A DNA stretch of 64,000 bases. Origin: Cutibacterium namnetense (GTDB taxonomy: Bacteria > Actinomycetota > Actinomycetes > Propionibacteriales > Propionibacteriaceae). Under the pieces are notes generated by a model, which did no database searches, had not been told where the DNA came from, and saw only the letters and a list, made by a program, of their open reading frames with translations. The position numbers and the translations under genes are program-made. This document shows positions 35,387 through 44,599 of this stretch, piece after piece (the first letter of the stretch is position 1; the number at the start of each line of letters is the position of its first letter). Location of the stretch: positions 473,279 through 537,278 of the forward strand of contig NZ_LWHO01000003.1 in assembly GCF_001642025.1 (NCBI RefSeq). Reading direction: 5' to 3'.

Positions 35387-36472
35387 TCACTGCGCCTCTC
35401 GGCCAACAGCTTCACCTTGAGCGAGCAGGCCGGTGGTTACGGAGAAGGTGCGGGTTGCCCCGGCATCCAGATGAATGAGTGTTCCGGCAGCTTCGGCAGC
35501 CAGGCGTCCCTCAGGCCTACTGGTACCTGGGAGCACGTATGCGGCCACCTTTTGATCTGCGTTGTGAAGTATCCACCGAGTAGCGACAGGGAATTGGTCG
35601 GTACGGAAGCGGGTCACGAAGTCGTGATGAGCACGAGCCTGCATTCTAAACTCGGCAGTCTTGCCATATTGAGGCAAGTCGTCTGCAAAATAGACGATCT
35701 CGGGATCGAATGCCTCCGCGCCGACCAACGAGTCAGCATCGATCTTTCCAGCAAGAATTTCGTCATTGATTCGGAGCCACTGGTGTGTTGGCGTCACGTG
35801 GTCCGGCACGCTGCGGCGCAGCTGGAAGGCCCCGTCGGGCAAAGACTGGCTCATCCGAGCGTCCGGAATGAACGCATAGTTCATATGGCACATATACTGC
35901 AACGGCATCGACTGATAGTTCGACAGATTGGTGACCTCAAGGCCGATGTCGAACATGGCTGAGTTGGTTCGTAGGGTCACAGTGGGCCGCGCAAGATAAT
36001 GGCGCCCGAAGCCCATGCGGTACTCATAGTCACTGACTAAGGTGACAGCAGAAACACCGCAGGGTTCGTGTTTTGTGACAAGTCTCGCCGAGCGCATTGG
36101 CGCACAGGGAAACTCCCCGTGCAGTGGGTGATTGTCCTCTGGAGACGGGCATCCCGCAGCCAGCAGACCAGAGTGGAAAGCGAAACACCCATATGTCTCA
36201 ACGATCTGCCGGGCTGGCACCGGCATATCGAACATGTTATCCATTCGCAGCGACTGGCCGTCGAACACGGCATCCCACAAAATCTGGCCCATGAAGGGGA
36301 GAGCTTCGACGTACCCGCGGGAATTGGCGATCCGCAAGGCGGCGATCCCAGTGGGGTAGCGCCAGGCGGTCACGGTCCATTCACCAGCCTGGAGGATGTC
36401 ACGCTTTCCGTCCCCACACACTTCGGGGTACAGGATAATCTCGAGTTCAGTCGATTTGTCACTGGTTGGCAT
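35387..36472 (-). CDS. DUF4432 / aldose 1-epimerase-like protein
   Basis: A 361-residue protein of the galactose-mutarotase superfamily, closest in appearance to the DUF4432 group. Recognised from GEWTVTAWRYPTGIAALRI, GYVEALPFMGQILWDAVF, the His-containing stretch NHPLHGEFPCAP and MPLQYMCHMNYAF. It probably acts on the anomeric form of the sugar handled by this operon. Its start overlaps the end of the MFS gene by 14 nt. Confidence 0.8.
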   Translation of the reverse strand: MPTSDKSTELEIILYPEVCGDGKRDILQAGEWTVTAWRYPTGIAALRIANSRGYVEALPFMGQILWDAVFDGQSLRMDNMFDMPVPARQIVETYGCFAFHSGLLAAGCPSPEDNHPLHGEFPCAPMRSARLVTKHEPCGVSAVTLVSDYEYRMGFGRHYLARPTVTLRTNSAMFDIGLEVTNLSNYQSMPLQYMCHMNYAFIPDARMSQSLPDGAFQLRRSVPDHVTPTHQWLRINDEILAGKIDADSLVGAEAFDPEIVYFADDLPQYGKTAEFRMQARAHHDFVTRFRTDQFPVATRWILHNADQKVAAYVLPGTSRPEGRLAAEAAGTLIHLDAGATRTFSVTTGLLAQGEAVGREAQ

Positions 36473-37892
36473 GGGATGCCTCTTTCAGAGCGGCTGGTGC
36501 GAGGTCACAGATCTCTTTGTGATCGCGACGATCGACTACCAAGAAGAACGCGAAGATTGCGGCGAAGCAGAAGGCGTTCACGATGAAACTAAATCTCATG
36601 GATCCGGTGGTGTCAGATAGGAAGCCCTGCACCACTGGAATGGCAGCACCACCGATGATCGACATAACGATGATCGCACCACCTGTCTCGGTGTAGCGCT
36701 TATCTTCAATCAGGTCGAGATTTCGTGCGAATATCGTCGCCCATCCTGGCCCCAATAGCGCCGATGCTATCACCGCTGCGTAGACGGTTGTGAAGCTTGG
36801 CACAGCGACGATGTAGGTTATGCATAACACCCCGAGTAACGAATAAGCCATCAGGATGCTATTCTCATTCATTCGGGTCATGAGCAGGTTAGCGATAGTT
36901 TTTCCAATGAAGAATGAAATGAATGCGGCGATCAGATAGTTCGCAGCCGTGCGCTCATTCAACGTCGGATCAAGATTCAAGGCTAACCGGATGGTGAAAG
37001 TCCATAGTGACGTCTGCAGGCCCACGTAGAGAAACTGTGTAAGAATCCCCGCACGGAACAAACGGTTCTTCGCTAGGTATGCGAGGGTTTCACCGATGGG
37101 GGCCTTCACTTCTTCCGCGTCGTTGCGAAGTGGCTTAGAGTGCGGGTATTGGGTGATGGCGATGAGTACCACGAGTACTACCAACATAGCGATGATGACT
37201 CGGTAGGGACCGAGCGTACGCCCCAAGGCGTCCGCGGTGATAGCTTCGCGCTCCACGACCGTCCGGGCATGGGCGACGCGCTCATGCAGCGCAGCGCCAT
37301 CGGTGAATACAAGGAACTTTCCCATCAGAGCACCGCCCAAGAATCCCAGTGACGTGAATGTCTGGGAAATATTGAGGCGCAGAGTTGCGTGCTTTCGATC
37401 GCCGATCATCGATGAGTAAGTGTTCGCCGAAGTTTCCAAGAAAGAGAGGCCAACGGCGATGGAGAACAGGGCAGCCAAGAATACTGTATATGTCGCCACG
37501 CGCGAAGCTGGGAAGAACAACAGGCACCCGAGGATGTACACACTCAGCCCAATGAGCAACCCCGTCTTGTAGCTGGTGCGACGAATGACTCGGCTCGCGG
37601 GTATGGCTATGAGGAAATATCCGCCGTAGAAGGCTGACTGTACGAATGCGCTGGCCAGATCCGAAAGGGAAAACACAGCCTTAAATTGGGTGATGAGGAT
37701 GTCGTTCATGCTCGCCGCCATGCCCCACATCGGGAAACATATCGACAGCAGGATGAATTGGAAGATTGGGGTGCGGTTCAGGTATCCGTCACGCAGCTGC
37801 AAGGTGCGGTCCTTGATGAGGCCCCACGACGTGTTCGGGATGCCGCGATCCACGTCCGTCTCGTTGACGCCAGTGGTGTCCTTGGTAGTCAC
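36459..37892 (-). CDS. MFS sugar transporter, L-fucose permease-like
   Basis: A 477-residue membrane protein with about 12 segments, related to the FucP/FHS family of proton-sugar symporters (FPMWGMAASMNDILITQFKAVFSL split as FPMWGMAASMND and ITQFKAVFSL, then QSAFYGGYFLIAIPA and LFFPAS). It is likely to bring in the sugar used by the downstream epimerase and kinase. The start is a GTG overlapping the stop of the short deoC remnant (GTGA), so translation may depend on that remnant's ribosome site. Confidence 0.88.
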   Translation of the reverse strand: MTTKDTTGVNETDVDRGIPNTSWGLIKDRTLQLRDGYLNRTPIFQFILLSICFPMWGMAASMNDILITQFKAVFSLSDLASAFVQSAFYGGYFLIAIPASRVIRRTSYKTGLLIGLSVYILGCLLFFPASRVATYTVFLAALFSIAVGLSFLETSANTYSSMIGDRKHATLRLNISQTFTSLGFLGGALMGKFLVFTDGAALHERVAHARTVVEREAITADALGRTLGPYRVIIAMLVVLVVLIAITQYPHSKPLRNDAEEVKAPIGETLAYLAKNRLFRAGILTQFLYVGLQTSLWTFTIRLALNLDPTLNERTAANYLIAAFISFFIGKTIANLLMTRMNENSILMAYSLLGVLCITYIVAVPSFTTVYAAVIASALLGPGWATIFARNLDLIEDKRYTETGGAIIVMSIIGGAAIPVVQGFLSDTTGSMRFSFIVNAFCFAAIFAFFLVVDRRDHKEICDLAPAALKEASHANQ

Positions 37893-37993
37893 AGTGCCTC
37901 CTCATTGGTCAGGAGGGAGATCCTGACGTAGGCACCGATGCAGGTGGCAGCGGGGGCTAACAGCGTGTGATCGATGAGAGCGGCAATGCCCAT
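37889..37993 (-). pseudogene. Collapsed deoC-like gene (deoxyribose-phosphate aldolase remnant)
   Basis: A 34-codon frame with a good ribosome site (AAAGGAG 5 nt before the ATG). It starts MGIAALIDHTLLAPAAT, the hallmark N-terminus of deoxyribose-phosphate aldolase, and then ends after CIGAYVRISLLTNEEAL. An intact DeoC has about 220 residues, so most of the gene has been deleted with the frame kept open. Its retained start and its stop overlap with the MFS gene suggest it survives as a leader that delivers ribosomes to that gene. The identification rests on about 17 residues. Confidence 0.55.
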
Positions 37994-38094
37994 GTGAACT
38001 CCTTTGCTCAGGGGGATCACTGTAGGACTGCCGCAGTCCTTTCGGTGGCACATTCGTGCCAATGTGAGGCGACAACACGACGTGGCGGCCGTCG

Positions 38095-39063
38095 TCAAGT
38101 GTATTTGAGGAGCAATTCGGCGGTGGAGACATCTGTGACGATGTGGTCCACATACCCTGCCAATGCCGCAGCGCGGACGAACTCGATCTGACGTGCCCCG
38201 TAAGTGATGAGCACGGTGCGTTTACTCCGACGCAACTGCGCCAGGGTGGGACTCGAGGTGCGTTGCCCCAAGGTTGGGGCCACTACCCGCCCGTCAGCAT
38301 CGATGAATCGCCCACATAGGTGTCCCACTGCATTTCTATCGATCTGTTCGCGCTCCTGCGAAGTCACCAGATCACTGCGCCGGATCAGCTCCATGTCCTC
38401 TCGACAGGAACCAAGTATGAGTACCGCACTAGTAACACGTCGACTCTCGTGTTGCCGCGCCGCCGGAGATTTTTCGGCTCTCACTCGTGCCGTGACGCTG
38501 GGGTGCAGCAATGGCACCGGGCAGGGGTGGACTACCAAGTCCGTGCGTTCCATGAACGACTTCATCGAAAGATGGGTGTTGTGGCCCGGAGCTGTGCCCG
38601 CGCATTGATACCAAGCTCTTGGCCGCAGCGGCGCGCGGGCCATTTCCAGCGCGCAGGCCTGCACCGTTTGAGACCACCAGAACGAGACGTCCTCCTCACC
38701 GGGTAGAACGAGGTTGTTCGTCAGGTGGGCGGCTCCTGAGCCCAAAGCGTTGAGCAAGTCGCTGCTCGTCGGACCAGTGGGACTGACGAGCAGCAATCCA
38801 GCGATTCGAAAACGCTGAGTCAGGGTCTGCACGAGTTCCCGGTCGGACTCGCGAGGATCAACTACATGAGTGCGGATGTATCCCGATTCGCGCGCGGTCG
38901 CCAAAAGTTTCGAAACTTGGGGGCGTGACACATGCAGGACTTGTGCAACGGCAGCTTGATCTAGCCCCCGCAGATGGTATAGCCGAGCTGCCTCCAAAGC
39001 CATCATCTGACGAGAACTGAGGGCTCTTCGGCTGTCGGTGCGGCCATGGGACGATGAAGGCAC
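38095..39063 (-). CDS. SorC/DeoR-type sugar-binding transcriptional regulator
   Basis: A regulator with an N-terminal HTH (LYHLRGLDQAAVAQVLHVSRPQVSKLLATARE, in parts: GLDQAAVAQVLHVSRPQVS) and a C-terminal SorC-type sugar-phosphate-binding domain ending FVRAAALAGYVDHIVTDVSTAELLL. It heads the same-strand sugar cluster and is likely to control it. The start is uncertain: I used the GTG at 39063, which gives a normal-length N-terminus; the frame is open to 39213. A palindrome at 39163-39180 lies upstream. Confidence 0.85.
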   Translation of the reverse strand: MPSSSHGRTDSRRALSSRQMMALEAARLYHLRGLDQAAVAQVLHVSRPQVSKLLATARESGYIRTHVVDPRESDRELVQTLTQRFRIAGLLLVSPTGPTSSDLLNALGSGAAHLTNNLVLPGEEDVSFWWSQTVQACALEMARAPLRPRAWYQCAGTAPGHNTHLSMKSFMERTDLVVHPCPVPLLHPSVTARVRAEKSPAARQHESRRVTSAVLILGSCREDMELIRRSDLVTSQEREQIDRNAVGHLCGRFIDADGRVVAPTLGQRTSSPTLAQLRRSKRTVLITYGARQIEFVRAAALAGYVDHIVTDVSTAELLLKYT

Positions 39064-39162
39064 GGCGGTGAGCCTAATCCGCAGGCATACTGAACGCCAC
39101 CACAGATGCTTTGGACTCCGATCGGCCCGTTGCACTGCAGGCCATCGCCCACGCATAGTCAG

Positions 39163-39180
39163 TGCGGTACTTGTACCACA
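39163..39180. promoter_or_regulatory. Palindrome between the SorC regulator and divergent HAD gene
   Basis: The core GGTAC-TT-GTACC (39166-39177) is a perfect inverted repeat; the flanks TG and CA extend it with one mismatched pair. It lies 34 nt before the HAD phosphatase start and upstream of the divergent regulator, a likely operator position. Confidence 0.45.
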
Positions 39181-39213
39181 AGCACAGCGTGACAGTTTCG
39201 CTATCCTGACCAC

Positions 39214-40068
39214 GTGGACATGCCGAATCCAACCCCGTTTCCTGCTCCCGCGCAGGACCTTCGTCTGGTGATCACCGACATGGATGGGACCCTCCTTGAC
39301 CGTGACGGGAACATTCCCTCGCAGCTATGGCCCCTGCTGGAGACTATGCGAGATCGTGGCATCGCCTTCGTACCAGCCTCAGGTCGCCAATGCACCACGC
39401 TGTCCACGATGTTCCATTCGCACTTGCAGGGCATGCCGATTATCGCGGAGAACGGAACCTACGTCGTCCGTGACGGAGTTGATATCTCATCGTCGATCAT
39501 CAGTCCTAGCCTGGCCCACGAGGTGATTACAGGAGTCCGGCAGCTTCGCGACGAGAGTCGTGACGTCGGTTTGGTCGCCGCCACTAAATCCATCGCTTAC
39601 CTTGAGCGCGGAGATGAGCCCTTCGTCTCCCATGTAGCGACTTATTACCACAGCCACAAGGTCGTCAAGGACCTCACCGAATACACCGACGATGTGATCA
39701 AACTGTCCATCTACGACTTCGGGGAGGCCTCGGACGTCACCTATCCGACGATGAGGCGCGTCGCCCCCGAGCACCAAGTCATCCTCGCCACCCCTAACTG
39801 GGTCGACATCATGAACCCAGGAGTCAACAAGGGCAGCGCCGTCGAGGCCGTCCAGCGCGATCTTGGCGCCACTGCCGACCAAACCGCCATCTTTGGCGAC
39901 TTTCTCAACGACCTCGAGATGATGCCCTTGGCGAAGTGGTCCTTTGCCATGGCCAACGGCCATCCCGACATCGTCAAGGCATCGAAGTACATTGCCCCGC
40001 CGAACACTGAGCGCGGCGTCATCACGGTCCTCGCCGCGTTGCTAGGTGTCAATGTCCCGGCCACGTAA
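39214..40068 (+). CDS. Cof-type HAD-IIB sugar phosphatase
   Basis: A 284-residue HAD hydrolase of the Cof/YbiV type. Motif I ITDMDGTLLDRDG (about residues 20-32), motif II PASGRQ, cap domain starting PIIAENGTYV, motif III lysine in NPGVNKGSAVEA and motif IV FGDFLNDLEMM. Such enzymes dephosphorylate sugar phosphates or cofactors. It is divergent from the sugar cluster, so a role in sugar-phosphate detoxification is plausible. GTG start. Confidence 0.88.
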   Translation: MDMPNPTPFPAPAQDLRLVITDMDGTLLDRDGNIPSQLWPLLETMRDRGIAFVPASGRQCTTLSTMFHSHLQGMPIIAENGTYVVRDGVDISSSIISPSLAHEVITGVRQLRDESRDVGLVAATKSIAYLERGDEPFVSHVATYYHSHKVVKDLTEYTDDVIKLSIYDFGEASDVTYPTMRRVAPEHQVILATPNWVDIMNPGVNKGSAVEAVQRDLGATADQTAIFGDFLNDLEMMPLAKWSFAMANGHPDIVKASKYIAPPNTERGVITVLAALLGVNVPAT

Positions 40069-40078
40069 CGGCCAGGTA

Positions 40079-41296
40079 TCAGGCCAGGGATAGCTCTTTG
40101 GCCGCGCTCCAGAGACCTCCCCGGGCGTTAGGATGAGCAGCATTGTCGATGAGTTGTCGCGCCTGTTCCTCTTGAGATTTGCCGAAAAGATTTGCGATAC
40201 CTTGTTCGGTTATGACAGCCGAGGGCTGGGTCGCCGACGCGGGGGAGTCCAAGAGTCCGACGATCGTTGAGCAGTCAGCTTTGGGATGCCAACTCGGCAT
40301 GGCAATGAGTGCCTGTCCGCCAGGAGAGTGCATTGACCCCACCAGGAAATCAGTTGATCCTCCGATTCCGGAATGGATTTTTCCGCCCACCCGGGTTGCG
40401 TTAACTTGACTGAACAGGTCTACTTGCAAGGCCGCATTGACGCTGGCCATTTTCGGCTGGGCTGAAATAAAACTCGGATTGTTCGTTTTCTCGCAGCGCA
40501 GCAACTGTACTTTCGGATTCTCATCTAACCATTCGTAAAGGGCAGGCGTTCCCATGGCGAACGTTCCAGTGATGGGGCGGTCGTCAAGGCTATGAGCCTC
40601 TTCAAGCAGGCGGATCGAGTCGGTAAGTAGTTCGGTCCACACACCGAAGGCTCGATTATCGGGCAGCATCGCCACGACGGCGTCAGGAACGGCGCCGATG
40701 CCCACCTGAAGAGTTGCTCCGTCTGGTATCTGGGATGCTACAAGATTGCCAATCTGCTGCGCACTCGGGCCGGGCGACGGCATGGTGGCCGTCGGCAACG
40801 GAGTGTCGACAAGGACTCCGATATCGATATCACCGACGTCAACAATTCCATCCCCGAAAACATAGGGCATGTTCGGATTGACCTGGGCAATGATGGTGGC
40901 TCCTCGGCGCTTCGCCGATTCCAATACAGCAGGGAGAACCTGCACCTCAATACCCATGCTCACCACCCCGTTACGAGGTGTGCTGGTGTGGAGGAGAAGA
41001 ATATCCGGGGCGAAGCGGTTCTCGTAAAGCTGTGGGGCAAGGCTCAGCCGGCACGGCACATACTCAAGGCTCTCAGCGTGGCGGGTCCCGGGGCCAATAA
41101 AGACCGTCTCGTGCGTGACTCCCTTGCGTGTCGGCACGCCCACCGGGGCGTTGACACATGCCAATCGCCACGTCTCCAGACACTGGTCAGCGACGTCAAG
41201 GAGAGCCAGGGGAGTGGCACCAGAACCAGCACACACCACCCGGGGGCAGCCCGCCATACCTTTTAAGACGCGTTCGAGGCCCGCGAGATCTATCAT
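40079..41296 (-). CDS. Acetyl-CoA hydrolase/transferase family CoA-transferase
   Basis: A 405-residue protein of the AcH/4-hydroxybutyrate CoA-transferase family. The C-terminal catalytic half has VGIGAVPDAVVAML followed by FGVWTELLTDSI, whose glutamate corresponds to the catalytic residue, then VGGKIHSGIGGSTDFLVG and VITEQGIANLFG. The N-terminal half is shorter than in enzymes of about 500 residues. It would exchange CoA between short-chain acids, which fits a propionate-producing organism. The ATG at 41296 is chosen; the open frame to 41596 lacks family similarity. It converges on the HAD gene with 10 nt between. Confidence 0.85.
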   Translation of the reverse strand: MIDLAGLERVLKGMAGCPRVVCAGSGATPLALLDVADQCLETWRLACVNAPVGVPTRKGVTHETVFIGPGTRHAESLEYVPCRLSLAPQLYENRFAPDILLLHTSTPRNGVVSMGIEVQVLPAVLESAKRRGATIIAQVNPNMPYVFGDGIVDVGDIDIGVLVDTPLPTATMPSPGPSAQQIGNLVASQIPDGATLQVGIGAVPDAVVAMLPDNRAFGVWTELLTDSIRLLEEAHSLDDRPITGTFAMGTPALYEWLDENPKVQLLRCEKTNNPSFISAQPKMASVNAALQVDLFSQVNATRVGGKIHSGIGGSTDFLVGSMHSPGGQALIAMPSWHPKADCSTIVGLLDSPASATQPSAVITEQGIANLFGKSQEEQARQLIDNAAHPNARGGLWSAAKELSLA

Positions 41297-41647
41297 GCGC
41301 ACACCAAAGAGAGTAGTGGCTTTCCGGGCGCAACGAGACGTATCGGTACTTTGTTTATCCTTCCTGGCACCGAACTTCATGTACTGGCGTAACCGCTTTA
41401 AGATCGTGGGCGGGAGGGTGCCGACCTCCCACGATCCGCTGCATGCCTGGCATGACGCCCCTGGGCAGTCCGCTTCGGAGGTCGCTAACCTCGAAGACTG
41501 GCTCGCAAGCCTAGAGAACAGGGTGTGCCTGGACGGCGAGAGACGACCATCGCGGGTAGGATTTGCCGCACCAAATTTGCCCGCCGAATCAACCATTCAC
41601 GTGCTGAAATCCCATTGGGTCGAACTGGGGACAGGGAGGAACTATTC
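41297..41647. other. Divergent intergenic region between CoA-transferase and Lrp genes
   Basis: 351 bp without a recognised gene. It contains the 9-bp inverted repeat at 41402-41436 and, at its right end, the GGGAGGAA ribosome site of the Lrp gene. Promoters of both genes should lie here, but I could not place them. Confidence 0.5.
41402..41436. repeat. Inverted repeat in divergent promoter region
   Basis: GATCGTGGG (41402-41410) and CCCACGATC (41428-41436) are perfect complements around a 17-nt loop that itself contains GGGAGG and CCT. It could be an operator for the adjacent Lrp protein or a hairpin in a leader. Confidence 0.45.
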
Positions 41648-42139
41648 ATGACCAAGCACCACGACGAGGAGGACGAGGATCGATCGCCGATCCTCGAAGC
41701 CACCGACCGTCACATCCTCGGCCTGCTTGAGAAAGATGGTCGGATGTCGTGGACTGAGCTCGGTCACCAGACCGGCCTATCGACCTCAGCCGCCCAACAA
41801 CGCGTTAAACGCCTTGAGGCCAAGGGGATTATCACCGGATATCACGCCACCCTGGACCTCGAGGCAATTGGTGCGGGTATCACCGCGTTCATCTTCCTCA
41901 ACCCCGTCGATCCCGAAGAAGACGACACAATACCCGGTGTCCTGAGAACCTTCCCCGAGGTGCGGGGCTGTCACTCCATCGCCGGGGCGGCGTCCTATTT
42001 GGCACGAGTCCAAGCGCCCAGCGCCAGTCACCTCGATCAGTTGCTTACACGTATTCGCAAAGAAGGTCATTGCGGCACAGAGACAGTCGTCGTCCTCGAC
42101 ACCGTGTTCGACGACCTCGGCATGCTGGGAACCCGGTGA
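41648..42139 (+). CDS. Lrp/AsnC-family transcriptional regulator
   Basis: A 163-residue regulator. An acidic leader (HHDEEDEDRS) precedes the winged HTH (LEATDRHILGLLEKDGRMSW, then LGHQTGLSTSAAQQRVKRLEAKGII). The RAM effector-binding domain follows (GITAFIFLNP, ATYL-like GAASYLARVQAPS). The ATG at 41648 follows GGGAGGAA. Targets may include the divergent CoA-transferase. Its stop overlaps the lnt start. Confidence 0.9.
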   Translation: MTKHHDEEDEDRSPILEATDRHILGLLEKDGRMSWTELGHQTGLSTSAAQQRVKRLEAKGIITGYHATLDLEAIGAGITAFIFLNPVDPEEDDTIPGVLRTFPEVRGCHSIAGAASYLARVQAPSASHLDQLLTRIRKEGHCGTETVVVLDTVFDDLGMLGTR

Positions 42140-43725
42140 TTTGTTACCTGCGGCGCACTTCGTGGCTGCGTGGCGCGGCCGCTGTTTTCGCCGGCGTCGC
42201 GACCGGTACTGGCTTCCAGCCACTGAACTGGTGGATCCTAGTTATTCCCGGTCTCGCCGCGTCCATCGTGCTGATGAGCAGCACTACCAGTCGGGCCGCG
42301 GCCGGACTGGGATACCTCTTTGGCATCGGTCTGTTTACCACCACCATTGCATGGGTTGGCGTCATGGGCCCGCCGGTAGCAATACTTCTTATCGCCGTCA
42401 TGGCGTTGTGGTGTCTGCTGGCCGGGTGGGCGATTCGGTGTGTCAGCGTCTTACCGGGGGCGCCGGTGTGGCAAGCAATGGTGTGGACGGCCACTGAGAT
42501 TGGGGCCGCGGCCGTCCCACTGGGTGGATTCGGTTGGGTACGCCTGGCATGGACCGTTGTCGACACGCCATGGGTCGGTGTGCTCAGATGGGCGAGCAGC
42601 ATCGGTACCAGCTTCCTCGTGGCCCTGGCGGCGGGGCTCTTGGCCCATCTCGTCTCAGCCCAGGACGGCAGTCGGCGTCGCGCCAGCATCGCTTTCTTCG
42701 GGGAACTTCTCGCCGTCACCTTGGTGGGGACTGTCTGCGTCACTATCGCGCACCGTCATATTCCACACCAACGCTCCGCGCGAGTCCTGGTGGTGCAGGG
42801 GGGAGTGGACGGAACCGCCGGCCCATACGCGATGGGATATGCACGCTCGGTCACCGACAATCACCTCTCCCAGACGATCATGGCCGTCGCGGAGCAAAAG
42901 ACGTCTGGCACCCCTGCCCCCGACATGGTGTTATGGCCAGAGAATTCCACCGATATCGATCCAGTACTCGATTTCGAGAGTCACCAGATCGTCATGGGCG
43001 CGCTGGCTATCTCGAATCGACCGATCCTGGTTGGCGCTGTGACTGACGGTCCCGGTAAGGATGAGCGTCAGACGGCATCGATGTGGTGGCCACCGTCGTC
43101 ACCACAGCCCACTTCGACGTATCACAAACGCAACCTGGTGCCGTTCGGCGAATGGATTCCCGCGCGGTCCTTCTTCCTTCCGCTCATTCCCGTGTTAGGA
43201 AACATCGGACGACAATCCGTTCCCGGGACGACCCCAGGTGTCCTTGATGCCACTATCGCCGGTCAGAAGGTCCCGGTTGGCGTGGTGGTCTGTTTCGAAG
43301 TGGCTCATGACGGCACGGTCGCCGACACAGTGCGCCACGGGGCGAAGATCCTGGTCGTCCAATCCAACAATTCGTCTTTTATCGACACCGCTCAGACACC
43401 GCAACAGTGGCAGATCACCAGGGCCAGAGCGATTGAGACCGGACGCCATATCGTCGTCTCAACCACGAATTCCTTCTCCGGGCTGGTAAACCCTGACGGA
43501 TCCGTCGCGGTGCGCACTAACGAGGGAGGCCATACACACTTCACGGTGACTATGCCTCTCGAGTCCGGTCTTACCATGGGGGTACGAATTGCACCGCGGT
43601 TGCGGGTCATCATCCTCGTTATTGCAGCAGGGGCCATCGCGGTGTCGTTGCTGCAACGCCGTCGCGCTATGCTCGCACAAGCGAATCACAACAGATCGGA
43701 GAGGGATGTCCGCCACCGACACTGA
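42136..43725 (+). CDS. lnt: Apolipoprotein N-acyltransferase
   Basis: Adds the third acyl chain to lipoproteins. The N-terminal part has about six membrane segments (ILVIPGLAASIVLM, IAVMALWCLLAGWAI and others). The nitrilase-like extracellular domain carries the triad: Glu in LWPENSTDID, Lys in YHKRNLVPFGEW and Cys in VVVCFEVAHDG. A last membrane segment lies near the C-terminus (VIILVIAAGAIAVSLL). The GTG at 42136 overlaps the Lrp stop (GTGA) and gives 529 residues. It overlaps the following glycosyltransferase, the lnt-ppm arrangement of actinobacteria. Confidence 0.92.
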   Translation: MICYLRRTSWLRGAAAVFAGVATGTGFQPLNWWILVIPGLAASIVLMSSTTSRAAAGLGYLFGIGLFTTTIAWVGVMGPPVAILLIAVMALWCLLAGWAIRCVSVLPGAPVWQAMVWTATEIGAAAVPLGGFGWVRLAWTVVDTPWVGVLRWASSIGTSFLVALAAGLLAHLVSAQDGSRRRASIAFFGELLAVTLVGTVCVTIAHRHIPHQRSARVLVVQGGVDGTAGPYAMGYARSVTDNHLSQTIMAVAEQKTSGTPAPDMVLWPENSTDIDPVLDFESHQIVMGALAISNRPILVGAVTDGPGKDERQTASMWWPPSSPQPTSTYHKRNLVPFGEWIPARSFFLPLIPVLGNIGRQSVPGTTPGVLDATIAGQKVPVGVVVCFEVAHDGTVADTVRHGAKILVVQSNNSSFIDTAQTPQQWQITRARAIETGRHIVVSTTNSFSGLVNPDGSVAVRTNEGGHTHFTVTMPLESGLTMGVRIAPRLRVIILVIAAGAIAVSLLQRRRAMLAQANHNRSERDVRHRH

Positions 43726-44527
43726 AGTCCGGCTCGACAAGGTCCTTGTCATCATTCCGACCTACAACGAGGCCGAGAATGTTGAGACCATCGTCGCGCG
43801 GACCCGCCGCGCCAACCCACAAGTCGACGTCCTGATCGCCGACGACAATTCGCCGGACGGTACCGGAGAGATTGCCGACCACATTGCCTCGGCTGACGAT
43901 CACGTTCACGTTATGCACCGCAAGGGCAAGGAAGGTTTGGGGGCCGCATACCTGGCTGGATTCCACTGGGGCCTTGACCACGGCTATGACGTCCTAGTCG
44001 AGATGGACGCCGACGGTTCCCATCAGCCTGAGCAGCTGCCGCTGCTGCTGGAAGCCCTTAAGCACGCCGACATGGTCAAGGGGTCCCGCTACGTCAGGGG
44101 CGGCTCGGTAGTCAACTGGCCAAAATACCGCGAACTCATCTCTCGAGGCGGCGGCCTATGGACGCGGATGTGCCTGGGAATTGGCGTCAAAGATCCCACC
44201 GGTGGATTCAACGCTTTCCGTGCTAACACCTTGCGTGCCATCGGACTTGACGACGTTGCCTCAGCTGGTTATTGCTTCCAGCTCGACCTCACCTGGCGCA
44301 CCCTCAAGAAGGGCATGACTGTCGCTGAGGCCCCGATCGAGTTCATCGAGCGTGAGTACGGCAACTCCAAGATGAGCAAAGACATCGTCATTGAGGCGTT
44401 GCTGCGCACCACGATGTGGGGACTTGATTACCGTTCCCATCAGCTCAAGGATCTTGGCCACGTGGCCTTGGATCGGGCCGAGAAGGTCGCCGGTGACATC
44501 AAGGAGCGTCGTTCTCGTCGCTCATGA
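43706..44527 (+). CDS. ppm1: Polyprenol monophosphomannose synthase (DPM1-like)
   Basis: A GT2 glycosyltransferase making polyprenyl-phosphate mannose for envelope glycans and protein mannosylation. Motifs: VIIPTYNEAENV at the N-terminus, DDNSPDGTGEIAD, EMDADGSHQPEQLP (metal-binding) and GSRYVRGGSVVNWP. It lacks C-terminal membrane segments (272 residues). The ATG at 43706 follows GGAGAGGG and overlaps lnt by 20 nt. In mycobacteria the Lnt and Ppm domains can be one polypeptide; here they are separate. Confidence 0.9.
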   Translation: MSATDTEVRLDKVLVIIPTYNEAENVETIVARTRRANPQVDVLIADDNSPDGTGEIADHIASADDHVHVMHRKGKEGLGAAYLAGFHWGLDHGYDVLVEMDADGSHQPEQLPLLLEALKHADMVKGSRYVRGGSVVNWPKYRELISRGGGLWTRMCLGIGVKDPTGGFNAFRANTLRAIGLDDVASAGYCFQLDLTWRTLKKGMTVAEAPIEFIEREYGNSKMSKDIVIEALLRTTMWGLDYRSHQLKDLGHVALDRAEKVAGDIKERRSRRS

Positions 44528-44536
44528 CGAGATGAG

Positions 44537-44569
44537 ATGCGCTCCGTGGCTCGCGTCCCCGGAGCGCAT
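44537..44569. terminator. Hairpin between ppm1 and rbpA
   Basis: A 10-bp perfect stem (ATGCGCTCCG at 44537-44546, CGGAGCGCAT at 44560-44569) with a 13-nt loop, between two convergent genes. Likely a terminator for ppm1 and possibly rbpA. Confidence 0.75.
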
Positions 44570-44599
44570 TTCGCCATGAGCCACCCGGCCTCGGCAGGA

